Shown piece by piece: positions 1 through 10,699 of a DNA stretch of 64,000 nt (positions are counted from its first letter, which is position 1; every line of letters begins with the position of its first letter). The notes beneath the pieces were generated by a model. That model saw only the letters and a list, made by a program, of their open reading frames with translations, ran no database searches and was not told the origin of the DNA. Source of the stretch: Aspidiotus rigidus. Taxonomy: Eukaryota > Arthropoda > Insecta > Hemiptera > Diaspididae. The stretch lies in assembly GCA_035079385.1 (NCBI GenBank), contig JAVHKY010000025.1, positions 17,706,501 to 17,770,500 on the forward strand. Direction: 5' to 3'. A program made the position numbers and the translations under genes.

Positions 1-450
1 TCTGGACCTACCTGAGGTTCCACAATTATAGCCTAGCTTATAAATTTGAAGCTTGACATTTTTTCAGAGGTTCAGAGCTCAAACCTTTTTCAAGTCCTTC
101 TTCTTCAGAGGTTTATAGTTCGAACTTCCATCGAATCCACCTTTTAAAAGTTCAAAGCTCTAAATTTTTCCAAGCCCTTGAATAAGTTCGAAGTCATTGA
201 TGACGTCATAAACATCATTTTCTGGGATGTAACCCCTGTAACTCGATATTGGACCAAACATAAGAAGTCCTCGCCTAAAACAATACTCTAAGCCAAGCTT
301 ATATTTATGTCCTAAGATTACATAATTATAGGCCAGCTTATAGATTCAAGGCTTGGTATTTTCTCACCTCCTCAGCGGTTCAGAGTTCAAACTTCTTTCA
401 AGTCCCTCCTTTTGAGGGGTTCATAGGTCGAACTTCTCTCGTGTCCTTCT
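1..450. repeat. Direct repeat, ~297-bp spacing
   Basis: Two diverged copies of a ~110-bp block lie at about 25-135 and 322-432. Both run from an ATTATAG..CAGCTTATA stretch into GGTTCAGAG and TTCAAG..CC motifs and end in a GTTCGAACTTC. The sequence between them contains a further half copy. I see no coding signature. It may be the edge of a larger repeat array continuing upstream of the window. Confidence 0.5.
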
Positions 451-960
451 TATAGAGGTTCGAATTGCGCCCGGACGCAAATTCCGGAATCAGGGGTAGG
501 GCTGAGGTTCGACGTTAAAAATCTTCCAAGTCCCAAGGTCATGCGCTGACGTCCCACGCACATTTTGAGATTAGGGTAAGGGTGGAGAAAAAGACAAATT
601 TCTGTAGATTTCCTTATTAAACGACCATTGTCACGCACCTGAAGGAAGAAGAACAAGGACCATATCATCTTGAAAGAAGACGCAAGTGAATCCTACCCTC
701 AGTTCCTGAATTCGCATCAGCCGCGATCTGATTTGAAGGGAGATCTGCCTTTTCGTGAGCCTACGGGGGTGCAGAGAAGACTAAAAAAAATATAGATTGC
801 ATAAGCATAATGGGGCGGAGAAGGTGGAGGGAGGTTTTCGCCTAGTTTAGGAACTTGAAAAAATTTTTGAGGATGACTTTGCTGAACGCTCCTTTTTATT
901 TTTGTTGCGTCCACTAGGCCATACGGACGCACATAGAAGAAGACTGTAGATTAAACCAGG
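450..960 (-). repeat. SatA repeat block, minus orientation
   Basis: Read on the minus strand this block carries the same landmarks as 4350-5130: a GTGCGTCC..TACGGCC motif, a GACGCAAAT/TCTCCCTT motif, GAATTCAGGAACTG, a CTCAAAGT-like bridge, a run of AAAAATTTTT followed by CAAGTTCC, and a CTAGGC motif. About two units are present. Because the other block is in plus orientation on the far side of the TCGAT-rich arms, the two SatA blocks form the outer layer of a nested inverted repeat. There is no credible gene in it. Confidence 0.6.
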
Positions 961-984
961 CTCTAGCCGTATACTAGCTTCAAG

Positions 985-3790
985 GAGCCGGGTGGGGGGA
1001 CGACGACAAATCGATATGAAATCGACCCAACAGAGCAGTCGATTTTAGTTCGATAGGAAAATTCGGAGAGGTCGCCTCAAAATCGACCCCAGATTAACGT
1101 TTATTTGAAGTGGATTTAAAGTCGATCAGCCTACATTACCAGCGAACTACGTACAAATCAACTTGAAATCGGCCCAACAGAACAGGCGATTTTTAATAGA
1201 CCAGTGCACATTACCATCAGAAAACTTTAGATCGACTGAAAATCGACCCCAGAGAGCAGTCGATTCCAGATCGATTGAAAATTTGGTAAAAGCGACTTGG
1301 AATCGATCTAAAAGTCAACGTGGTAAGTGAGTCGACACCATATCGCCTTGATATCAGCACAATTTCGACTAAGGCTCTTGAAGAAGTAAATTTAACGTCG
1401 ATTTTCGATCGATACTACCGACAGTCGACATAGTTTTTGGGTGGGGTTCTCCATTGAACACCCAATTGTTTCTTTCAATGGCAGAATATAATAATTGCAA
1501 ATGATTAAATTTGCTCGTGTAGACAAAATTCGGGGTCATAAGTGTCGAGACTTCTTCAGCCATAAAATCGCTGGTCCAATCTACATGTGTACGCTTTGTC
1601 ATTACCAAATAATGAGAGTTTTAGATTTTCCCACGGTGAGAGAGTTGAAGAAGCTTTTAGAAGTATAGGATGGATTTTGCAGCACAGCGAACTGAGATTC
1701 ATCAACACTACAAGAAGTCTGTTTTAGGATGATCGCCGTTCATGAGTGTGAAATCATCAGAGTTGGGTACTTTGATTCTTTACCTTCAATTTGTAAATAA
1801 GAATGAAAAACTCGAGCTCTCACACCTTCGAGAAAACTTGAGAATTTCGAGCTATTAATAGAGGGATGATCGAATTTTCATAGTCATATCTCCCTCGATT
1901 TCGATTACGATACATTTTTTTAATTAATGCACGACTTGAGATTCGCATCTCTTAGTCCACGATCTTTCAATAAAGATGGTAGTCAGATATGAGTAACGAG
2001 AATTTTTTATAGTTTTTTTACGTCCATAATCATATTGCGATTGAGAGATGAGAGAAGATTGAAGGAAAATTTATCTGTTTCGAATGCTGTTTGCTGTGCA
2101 GTACCGATATACGCAAATACGAAATATTTTTACAAATATATAAATAACGAAAGACGAAGGAAATATAGGTAGGCTACACGACAGCGAAACGATTAATTAG
2201 GTACCTCTTATCTCTCGCGTTTATCTCTATCTCTTTCGAGAAGTGAATTTTTTTTCCTACTATTTACTTTATATTCGTTCTCATTTTCCGATTTTATAAA
2301 TAAAATGCGAAGATGGATGACAACCTGTATACACGCGTTGCATATTCTCGAAGATATATACGTATTAAAGTCCTGTCGTCTGTTTTCGTTTTTTTTTTTT
2401 TTCTCTCTCTTTTTTTGTACCTTCTGCACCTCTCCTTCGCGTTTTTTCCCCAGTTTAATTGGAATTATAGAAATTAGAAAATATTATCCATAGACGACTG
2501 TTCCTTTTGATTTTAGCTATTGATAAAAATGGGTAAGGCGAAGATATTTCAAGTGGAAATAGAAATAATACATAGGTTATGTGACATCCCATAGAGGTGA
2601 TCCGACATCCACCTAACAGAACGTACACGATCTGATAACGACAAACTGGTAGTAGTAGAAATATACGATCGTGTTGTGTTCGGGCTGTACAGACGTTTTT
2701 ATTATACCTATTTCTTCCAACGAGGAGCGTATGTGTGTTGCAGGCAGCTAGCCGAAGACCATCGGGCTGGCGGCCGCGGCCGGGTTAAAGATCCGCAAGC
2801 GAGAACTAATATTATTATCATCAACGCGTTCTCTCGAAAAGATGAAATAAAAAAAAAAAGGCAGCTCACTTCGTTCGCTTCTCGCGAAATTTGCGTCAAT
2901 GGAAGCGAGCGGGAGGGGGATTTTTCGTTTTCGCTCCAAATTTATTCAAGTTTCCCTCTCCGCATTCTTAGAGCTCGTAGATGGGAATTTTCTGCTCCGT
3001 TGTTTAAAATCCTCCAAGTTCCCAATGTGTGTAGCTCAATGGTCGATACTTTTCTGAATCTTGTCTTCCCTCGTACATAAAGTTGAACTTCTTCAATGTT
3101 CGTAGTCGGACTTTTTTGAAGTCGCCTTCCTGATATGCAATGAGGCTTAATGGGTGAAATGCTTCTAAAGCCTTCCCTTCTCATATATATTCCTCAAATA
3201 TTTACGCCGTAAGTGCACAAGAACTCCCTCCCCCTTCACCTCACTCTTTCAGGCTAGTCTTGTTCTTACTCCATTTGCTCCAGAGAAAGCCAGGAAAAAC
3301 CATGTCGATCGACCGTCGATTTGACGCGACGTTAAATAGACTGAGAATTTACTTCTTCAAGAGCCTTAGTCGAAATTGCGTTGATACCAAAGTTGAAATC
3401 GACTTTACATCGCCTTCGACATGGGGTCGATTCATTTACTACGTTGCTTTCAGATCGATTCCAAGTGGCCCTCTCCGAATTTTCGATCCATCTGGAATCA
3501 ACTGCTCTCTTGGGTCGATTTTCATTCGATCTAAAGTTCTCTTGTGGTAATGTGCGCTGCTCCATTGAAAAACGACCTCAAAACGATGTCGATTTTTGCA
3601 AATATTTTCATGAGCTAGAAATCGACTGTTTCTTTGAGTCGATTTCAAGTTGATTTATAGTTCGCTGGTAATGTAGGCTGATTGACTTTGAATCTGGGTT
3701 CGATTTTGTGGCGACTTCTCTGAATTTTCCTATCGACCTAAAACCGTCGATTTCAAGTCGATTTGTCGTTCCCTAGTAAAGTACGTCGGT
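985..3790. mobile_element. Foldback element with TCGAT-rich inverted arms
   Basis: The left arm (about 985-1440) and right arm (about 3295-3790) are inverted copies of each other. Shared blocks in mirror order include ACGACAAATCGA / TCGATTTGTCGT at the outer ends, GTCGCC / GGCGAC near AATTTTCCTATCGA, CAGCGAACT..ACATTACC / GGTAATGTAGGCTG, the CAGAGAGCAGTCGATT / AATC..CTGCTCTCTTGGG pair, and CTCTTGAAGAAGTAAA / TTTACTTCTTCAAGAG at the inner ends. Within each arm the word TCGATT recurs in tandem-like fashion. Arms this long around an unrelated centre, with no transposase, are typical of non-autonomous foldback elements. The family is unidentified and a target duplication is not evident. Confidence 0.6.
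1440..3295. other. Interior of the TCGAT foldback, no gene seen
   Basis: This ~1.85-kb stretch between the inverted arms is AT-rich with short poly-T runs (2389-2402, 2848-2860 on the A side). It includes a small GC-rich patch at about 2750-2800 (GGCGGCCGCGGCC). The longest frames (134 aa plus, 80 aa minus) have compositions expected by chance and match no family I know. It may be captured host sequence, or host sequence lying between two separately inserted arms. Confidence 0.4.
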
Positions 3791-3829
3791 CGAATTCAGA
3801 TCGACATCGATCTTCAGTCTATAAATACC

Positions 3830-4270
3830 TCTAGTTGACTCCTTCCTGTGCAGCGGTTTGGTGACTTTGCTACTCGCAGACAGAATGTGCAGCTATAATC
3901 ACATAATAAGGGTCATTGAGAATTTCAATTATGCTTGAGACGCATTTTTGAGGTCAATTTTCAGTCGGAATTGAAATCTTACATCAGGAGTCGACTCATT
4001 TTTGAACTCAATCTTGTAACCATATCAGATTGGGCACTTGAAATCGCCACAATATCGACAACGATTGCAAGTCTTCTACTTATGAATAACGAATACCAAA
4101 AATCGACGTCGATTTTTTGTGGGTCGACATCAATCTATAAGGCCGGAAGCCGTCGATTTTCAATCGACCTCCAGCCATTTTGGGTCGATTCGCGGTCGTT
4201 ATTGGGCAGACCTAAATCGACTAGTCGACTTTATTGAATCGATTCAGAGTCGATCGGAGCCTGTGACATC
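3830..4270. repeat. Second TCGAT-rich repeat block
   Basis: The words GTCGATTT, AATCGAC and GTCGAC recur through this block, most densely at 4100-4260, where AAATCGACTAGTCGAC is itself palindromic. It looks like a diverged and rearranged relative of the 3295-3790 arm. I could not find a mirror partner on the left side, so it is probably a separate insertion. No coding potential is apparent. Confidence 0.45.
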
Positions 4271-4349
4271 ACAGTATAAATTTTTTAGATCCTACATGCC
4301 ACGTAATGAAGGTTCCCTGCCAACTCTCGTTTTAACTCCGTTAAAGAAC

Positions 4350-5135
4350 CCGTGAGTTTCTGTGTGCGCCCATACGGCCAAGAAGACGCAAATTTCCCTT
4401 GAAGTCAGTCTGCGGCCGTCGCGAATTCAGAAATTGGAGGTAGGATTCAGCCCCGCTTTCCTTCAACTTGGCTTGATCCATATTTTTCCTTTTTCTTCTA
4501 GACCTCGCGGGAATTTGAAGAAGCGCTCATTTTTGCAGGTTCCTACGGTAGAGCCTCTCCCTCTCTTCTTTTGTCCCGTCAAATTATTCTGAACTGAAGT
4601 TTTTTCTACTCTCTGTTCCTGTACGCCCACGACGAGGCAAATCTCCCTCAAAGCCAGTCTGCGACCGGCGCAAATTCAGGAACTGGGTGCAGGATTGAGC
4701 CCCGGTTTTCTTCAACCTGTTTTGATCCATATTCTTCTCGTGCATCCGCAGGAATCAAAAGGACGGTCAACTACAAAAATTTTTTTCAAGTTCTCAAACT
4801 AGGCTAGGGCCTTCCTCCCTCTTCTCCTGCTCTTTCAAGCTACTTGGCTATAGTTTTTTTCTTCTTTTGTGTGCGTCCTCTTACGGCCACGAAGGCGCAA
4901 ATCTCCCTTGAAGCCAATCTGCGAGAAAGACGCATTCAGAAACTGTGCGTAGGATTCAGCCTCGCCTTCCTTCAACTTGGTCTGATCCATATTCCTCTTC
5001 CTCTTCTGGATGGGTCCGTAGGAATTAGAAGGAGTGCTCAATAAGGTCATCTTCAAAAATTTTTGCGAGTTCCCAAACTAGGCCAGTCTCCCTTTCTCTT
5101 CTTCTGCTCCCTCAAGCTATTCTGATCTATAGTTT
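4350..5135 (+). repeat. SatA tandem repeat, three ~250-bp units
   Basis: Three head-to-tail units begin near 4360, 4615 and 4870. Each unit has, in order, a TGTGCG/GTACGCCC motif, CACGAAG..GCAAAT, TCTCCCT..AAGCCAGTCTGCG, GAATTCAGGAACTG, AGGATTCAGCCCCGC, CCTTCAAC, TTGATCCATATT, CGCAGGAAT and a CAAGTTCC..ACTAGGC motif. Apparent short frames across the units are shadows of the repeat. Relatives occur at 450-960 (inverted), 8320-8680, 8980-9240 and, very degraded, 28740-29130. I do not recognise it as a named family. Confidence 0.7.
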
Positions 5136-5214
5136 TTCAGCGGGGATTCGGCTATTCCTTTTATTGGGCGATAATTTTCAGAAAACGTCGACTCATTTGT
5201 GACGTCATCATTTT

Positions 5215-5330
5215 TGGGGAATGATCTAGGGCCTTGAATTTTCTTGATCTGCGTTCGACCTTGATTGTTATGTTACCTTGCATAGAAAAATTTGTCTGGG
5301 CTAGCTAAAGCAATGGAACCCGTTATATAT
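5215..5330 (+). repeat. Dispersed repeat, second copy at 8165-8270
   Basis: The block from AATG(A/G)TCTAGGGCCT through CTGCGTTCGACC, TGATTGTTATGTTAC and CATAGAAAAATTTGTCT recurs almost unchanged at 8165-8270 in the same orientation. The pair brackets the foldback at 5766-8105 as a direct repeat about 2.9 kb apart. It may be the flank of one larger composite element or a duplicated target region. Confidence 0.6.
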
Positions 5331-5598
5331 TTTGTTGAGAATCATTTTTAGGAAACGTCTGTGTTTGTGAAGTCATCATTTTCGAGAAAATGTCGAGGGT
5401 GAATTGCTGGAATCGAATTGGATGACCTCATTAATCCTTATTCTAGATTACGATATATAGGACAATTTGTCTAGGCTAGATAATAAAAATTAATCTATGT
5501 CGGTTATTGGAACTTTCCTTTTATGGGGGGGGGGGGGGGATATTTTCAGAAATCGTCCGCGTCCGTTCCTTTGTGACGTCATTATTTTCTAAGAAAAT

Positions 5599-5733
5599 AA
5601 TAAGAAAACGGCCAATTCCACCAACTCAAACAGAATTTTTTTATTAAAAAAAAACACTGACGTTTCGTCCAAGTCACCGGACTTCATCACAAAAAATTCT
5701 GTTTGAGTTGGTGGAATTAGCCGTTTTCTTATT
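5599..5733. repeat. 43-bp inverted repeat enclosing a ribozyme-like loop
   Basis: Positions 5599-5641 and 5691-5733 are reverse complements over 43 bases with a single mismatch (GGCCA against TAGCC). The 49-base loop contains the hammerhead-like core annotated separately. The stem would extend stem I of that core, so a minus-strand transcript would present the ribozyme fold on a long helix. The right arm abuts the start of the next foldback element. Confidence 0.8.
5655..5690 (-). ncRNA. Hammerhead-ribozyme-like motif (probably degenerate)
   Basis: Minus-strand reading from 5690 gives TGATGA, then an AGTCC/GGAC stem II closed by a GGTGACTT loop, then GAAAC, then GTC as the expected cleavage triplet at 5661-5659. 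The order TGATGA - stem II - GAAA - C - GTC is that of the minimal hammerhead motifs known in Penelope-like elements, and PLE scraps are frequent in this window. The base before TGATGA is G, where the active consensus needs C (C3 of CUGANGA), so this copy may not self-cleave. It has the motif order and a paired stem II. Activity is unproven. Confidence 0.5.
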
Positions 5734-5765
5734 AGTACTGGTAGTGAGGAAAGAATTGTGCATTT

Positions 5766-8105
5766 TGTCATAAAAGCATGAAATTTGGTGTCAAGATGTA
5801 TGAAGGCGTAATAAATGATATTACCAGGAGTGCCACACAAAAAGTCCATTCTTATGCCCGTAGGGGTCCACTTTTGGAGGGGGAGGGTTCATTATGGAGA
5901 TTTTTGTTGCGGAAATTGGAAAGAAATTTTAAAAAATATATTAATCATGTGATTTTTAGAAAAAATGTATTACAAAATTTTTTTCCTACACGCACCCCTC
6001 CATTAGGGGCTGTGGGCCCAAAATTTCACAAAACTGTAAATGTAATCAGAAAAACCTGAAATTTGGTATACAGGTGTAGGAAGAGGTAATGAATAATATT
6101 AACAAAAATGCCATGCAGTAAGTTCATTTTTGTGCCCCCAGGGGCCCATTTTTGGGGAGGAGATGCCTATTTCGAACACTATTGTCGTAAAAATTGGAAA
6201 AAATCATATAAAATATATGCATTGGGTGAGTTGTTCGAAGAAATGCTGCGAGGAATTTTTTTCTAAACATAGACTCTTTCATTGGGGGCCTTGGGGCCCG
6301 AAATTTCACAAAATCATAAATTTTATCAGCGAAACTTGAAATTCAGTACACAGGTAAAGGAAGGTGTAATGATTAATATTAACAAGAATATGCCACAGAA
6401 TAAGTTCATTTTTGTGCTCCTATGAGCCCATTTTTTCGGGGAGGGGGGGGGGCAAAGCCTCCATTTTTTTAAGACTTATTGTTGCAAAACTTGGAAAAAC
6501 TAGGTAATATTCCTTTTTCTCATGGATTACGAGTTAATTGTTGTGAATGTGAACAGAATAATAATGAATGGTTATCGTTATACTCTGACAATTCAAATTC
6601 AGATGATTTTGATAAAAGAGTGCGAGAATTATATTATATCAATCGAATCAAGATGTTGCATACATTGAGATTTATTCTTTATCTAAAATCTATCAAGTTG
6701 ACGTTATTATATACCGACGACGAAATTTCTCTTTCCAGTATTAGAGTATTAACTGAAATAAAAATAACTACTCGGAATTCTTATGCCAGTAGTTACTCTA
6801 ATATTGATAATCTAGGCTAGGTGTTGACACACGTAGCGATAATTTGAATGACCATGAAAATATGAACGTAGTTGACTCATTTTTAAATCATTTATATGGC
6901 ACGAAAGAGTTTTCTGTTGATGATAATGAATCACAAATATATTTTTGATCTTGATTTTGAAGTGCCTTTGTTAATCAAGGAATTAATTGTTGTGTGGTCT
7001 TCATATTCAAAGTAAGCAATCCCGATAAAATGTTAGACAATATAATTCGGCGCGAGCTTTTGCATCTTTTGGTGCTTCAGTTTTAATAGGTAATGTACAA
7101 AATGTGTCAAGATTTGGGCCTCACTGTTTTAGGATACAACGTATATAAAATTAAATATTCACAACTTTTATTTTATAGACTCAAGTTTGGCAAATGATGT
7201 TCGAAAAAAACAGAATCCAGAATTTGTCTCTCAATTACGGCACATGATAATAATTTTATTCAATAGATCTTTACAATTTGCGTGATCTTTTGTCTCATAA
7301 TTTGTGTAAATGAGGCCTAGTATAATGAAGGCTAAAAACATACATACGTATCTGATAAAATTTAGAGTTTTGTGAAATTTGGAGCCCATGAGCCCCCAAT
7401 GGAAGAGTATATATAAAAAAAATTCCTCGCACCATTTTTTTCCACACAAATCACCCAACGAATATATAATCTTTTTTCCAAGTTTTGCAACAATAAGTCT
7501 TAAAAATAATGGAGCCTTTGCCCCCTCCCTCCCCGAAAAAATGGGCTCATAGGGGCACACCTTCCTTTACCTGTGTACTGAATTTCAAGTTTCTCTGATG
7601 AAATTTATGATTTTGTGAAATTTCGGGCCCCAAGGCCCCCAATGAAAGGGTCTACGTTTAGAAAAAAATTCTTCGCAGCATTTCTTCGAACAACTCACCC
7701 AATGCATATATTTCATATAATTTTTTTCCAATTTTTGCAACAGGCATCTCCTCCCCAAAAATGGGCCCCTGGGGGCACAAAAATGAACTTACTGCATGGC
7801 ATTTTTGTTAATATTATTCATTACCTCTTCCTTCACCTGTATACCAAATTTCAGGTTTTTCTGATTACATTTACAGTTTTGTGAAATTTTTGGCCCACAG
7901 CCCCTAATGGAAGGGTGCGTGTAGGAAAAAAATTTTGTGATACATTTTTTCTACAAATCACATGATTAATATATTTTTTATAATTTCTTTCCAATTTCTG
8001 CAACAAAAATCTCCAAAATGAACCCTCCCCCCCCCCCAAAAGTGGACCCCCACGGGTACAAGAATGGACTTTTTGCGTGGCACTCCTGGTGTTAACAGCC
8101 CGTAC
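5766..8105. mobile_element. Foldback element with ~280-bp tandem units in its arms
   Basis: The left arm holds units beginning near 5777, 6057 and 6337 (spacing 280 and 280). Each contains GAAATTTGG-like, GTAATGA.TAATATTA, TAAGTTCATTTTTGTGC, a C/G-rich GGGGCCCA..TTTTGGGG, GGAAAAAATCAT, and GGGGCC..AAATTTCACAAAA motifs. The right arm (about 7260-8105) has the same units in reverse orientation and reverse order, ending near 8100 with AGTGCCAC on the minus strand. The centre (about 6500-7250) is not repeated. No transposase is recognisable, so this is non-autonomous or a relic. Boundaries are approximate. Confidence 0.7.
6479..6820 (+). CDS. Small ORF in the foldback centre, unknown
   Basis: A 113-codon frame lies in the only non-repeated part of the 5766-8105 foldback. 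Its start lies in the last arm unit, so the first ~15 residues are repeat-derived. The rest is hydrophilic, with an Asn/Ser/Asp-rich stretch (SDNSNSDDFDKR) and an HGLRVNCCECEQNNNEW segment with two adjacent cysteines. A further in-frame-looking acidic segment follows near 6840-6945 before a stop. The composition looks more like protein than most chance frames here, but I recognise no domain. It could be a remnant of a captured gene or transposase N-terminus, or chance. Confidence 0.25.
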   Translation: MLQNLEKLGNIPFSHGLRVNCCECEQNNNEWLSLYSDNSNSDDFDKRVRELYYINRIKMLHTLRFILYLKSIKLTLLYTDDEISLSSIRVLTEIKITTRNSYASSYSNIDNLG

Positions 8106-8319
8106 TATATTATTTTCTTGGAGTTTAGATATTCCAGAATAAATTTAAATTTGTCGTTATTTTCGGTGAATGGTCTAGGGCCTAGAATTTTTTTGATCTG
8201 CGTTCGACCCTGATTGTTATGTTACGTTGCATAGAAAAATTTGTCTAAACTAGATAGAGCAAGCAACAGCAAATTAATTAGGTAACAGCGGGTTCCCCAC
8301 CGCCATTTATGGTATCTAA

Positions 8320-8680
8320 TTTTTCTTCTCTGTGCGCGTATACGCCCACGAAGTGGAAAATCTCCCGCAAAGCCAGTTTGTGGCCTGCGCGAATTCAGGA
8401 ACTGGGGGCAGAATTCAGCCCCGCCTTTCTTCAACCTGATCAGATCCATATTCTTCTTCTCGTGCATCCGCAGGAATCAAAAGAACCGCTCAACAAGGTC
8501 AACTACAAAAATTTTTTACCAGAACCTTCCTCCCCTTCCTCCTGCTCCTTCAAGCTATTCTGATTTATAATTTTTTTCTTCTGTGTGCCACGAAGATGCA
8601 AATCTCCTTTGAAGCCAGTCTGCGGGCAAGACGAATTTAGGAACTGTGCGTAGGATTCAGCAGCGCCTTCTTATTCAATA
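8320..8680 (+). repeat. SatA copies
   Basis: One full SatA unit (8325-8580) and the start of another (8580-8680) repeat the ACGCCCACGAAG, TCTCCC..AAAGCCAGT, GAATTCAGGAACTG, TTCAACCTGATC and CGCAGGAATC landmarks seen at 4350-5135. The second unit breaks off in CAGC.GCGCCTTCTTA and runs into non-repeated AT-rich sequence. Confidence 0.65.
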
Positions 8681-8979
8681 ATTACGCACGGAAGATTTTG
8701 CCTATTTTTTACCACTCGCCATGTAAGGAGACATAAGATTTTTTTGACCTCTCTATCCCCTTCTCACGTAAGATTTTGCCAAAAATTTGTTCTCTGAATC
8801 TTTGAATTGGTAACGCGTGTTTTTTCTCCGCTCGCTATAAAGATGAATTTTGCTAATTAAAAACTTTGAAAAAACTTACGTAAGAATGGCTTTCTACCTC
8901 CCTCCTCCCAATATTTTTCAAACCTCCCCTTCTTCCCCCATGAAACCCTTACGTAATTAATGAATGAGCCCCTATGTGT

Positions 8980-9240
8980 GCCCATAAGAATTACAAGGAG
9001 CTTCGAAAAGGTAATTTTCGGAAATTTTTCTCAAGTTCCTACACTAGGCTGCAGCCTCCCTCTCTCTTCCCCGGCCCCTTCAAGCTAATCTGATCTAAAG
9101 TTTTTTTCCCTTTATGTGAGCTGGCACGGCTACGAAGACGCAAATTCAGATAGGATTGAGCAAGGATACCTTCACAAATTTTTTCAAATCCCCAGATGAG
9201 GCTACAGCTCAACCTTGTGCGATCTTGTCTGATCAGTAGT
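8980..9240 (+). repeat. Degraded SatA copy
   Basis: The landmarks CAAGTTCC..ACTAGGCT, CTCTTCC, CTTCAAGCTAATCTGATCTA, ACGAAGACGCAAAT and TAGGATTGAGC are recognisable in SatA order but with deletions. The end is near 9240. The preceding 8680-8980 is unique AT-rich sequence without an apparent gene. Confidence 0.5.
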
Positions 9241-9436
9241 CTGCCACACGTTCCTGCTCAGAAATAAGTCATAGAAGGAAAAGAAAATACAGATTTTATT
9301 CCATACATATTTCACAGTGGGAGAAATTGGTGTAATCAAAAGAATGAATCACACGATACTAGTAAACTTAGTTGTGTAGAGAGGCACTTCAGATGAATGT
9401 AAGAATGTTTTTTTTTACAGACACATCAGAATTTAT

Positions 9437-9532
9437 CGAAGCAACCGGTTTCGGATAAAATAAGCTCTTCATCATCAAGCTGCTACTTCATGTGGATGAT
9501 GAAAAGCTTGTCCTCTCTGAAACCAGATACTT
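9437..9532. repeat. Inverted pair of hammerhead-like TGATGA..GAAACC motifs
   Basis: On the plus strand GATGATGAAAAGCTT is followed 10 bases later by GAAACCAGAT (about 9495-9526). On the minus strand the mirror segment (about 9478-9440) reads GATGATGAAGAGCTT followed by CCGAAACCGGTT. The two are inverted copies separated by a ~17-base loop. TGATGA - hairpin - GAAAC is the hammerhead core order, but the leading C and the GTC site are absent, so these are at best relics of PLE-type ribozymes or a hairpin of other origin. Confidence 0.35.
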
Positions 9533-9559
9533 GGATAAAATTTTACGTGCTTGTAAAAA

Positions 9560-10430
9560 CATAATATACTTATCTAGCACAGTGAGATTAAGTGCCCACA
9601 GAAACTATCTTGTATAATTTCACATTCTGTGGCACGTTCTTGAGAGAATTTCTTGTGAATGTGAATCGATTGGCGAAAACGATAACTGACTCTTCGAAAA
9701 CGCAACCCCCGTAGAATATTGTTTTTTTTTGTTTTATTTTTGATGCCAGAATTTGTCATAGGCGGTTCAGTTTTCACGTACATATATGACACGGAACTAC
9801 GAAATTTGACGACGAATTTTCTGGAGGAATTTCACTCACACGAGCATACCACAGAACAGGAATTTCTTAGCTATAAGAATACTTAGGCTGTGAGCTTGGC
9901 TCGTCATCTACGTACTCGTAGATATACATAAGCTTCTACGATATCCATACGAAGCATACAGGTGAGAACGTGACAGGATCTAGACGTGAGATATTGTTCT
10001 TGAGTTCCTATTTCATTTGTAGGATACTGATTGGCAGAATGCCCGTAAATTTTAACTGGCCTTCAAGTGTCCTACTCGAACAGAGTTGTTTAGCCTCCAA
10101 TATTTTCGGCCTAGAATCCTACAAATCATTGGCCTACATAGAGCTGGTTCGTGTGCCAATTTTATGAAATGCTCTCGAGTTTTCTCGTACAATTTCTATC
10201 CTTATGAAAACTTCGCATGCCTTTTAATCGTATTATATTTTTATCATACATCCAAGTTTGAGTTCAACTTATTGGAGAAAATAAAATGTGCTAAAATTAT
10301 ATTTTCGTGGTACCTCTAGTTCTTCATCTCGTCACAACCTTTCATTAATGGATTGAGTTGAAAGTAGAAAGACACGTAACGTTGTAACGAATGGTACAGA
10401 TTCAATAAATTTTGTTTATTGAACCTTATG
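9560..10430. other. No gene recognised
   Basis: AT-rich unique sequence. Short frames on both strands match nothing I know, and no repeat shared with the rest of the window was seen. Confidence 0.4.
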
Positions 10431-10690
10431 GCCTTCCCTCAATTTGACTGGCTCGAGAACTGAAACGATTTGATTATAAGTTTGGCTTCTACCCTTTAAC
10501 AAACTTTGGTTCACTGTTAAAATTGAAAGACCCCATTGAAGACCTCGACGACATGATGTGTGGAGAATGTCCGGCTGTTCACGTGCGGGCCAAACTGACA
10601 GGGCCTTAAGGGATCAGCTCCGCTGCCTACTCCGATCAACCTGGAAAACTGGCCGTTGCTCTCCAATGTACAGCGTTTCAGGGGTGCCGT
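10430..10690 (+). pseudogene. Penelope-like element fragment (RT C-terminus to GIY-YIG)
   Basis: One plus frame reads FGFKFGFYPLTNFGSLL then KLKDPIEDL, which parallels the linker GFRPVYYNP..LLVRLKDPIQL of the better preserved PLE at 36.7 kb. After a frameshift the next frame gives GQTDRALRDQL (10588-10620), the conserved core of the GIY-YIG nuclease that follows this linker in PLEs. A stop interrupts the original frame. Only the junction between reverse transcriptase and nuclease is left. The piece is far more decayed than the 35-37 kb copy. Confidence 0.65.
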
Positions 10691-10699
10691 GAGGCCATT

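Noticed and set aside
2676..3080. 134-codon plus frame, possible exon after a GTGTTGCAG acceptor-like site
   Set aside because: No domain, no donor/acceptor pair that gives a coherent protein, and it overlaps equally long minus frames.
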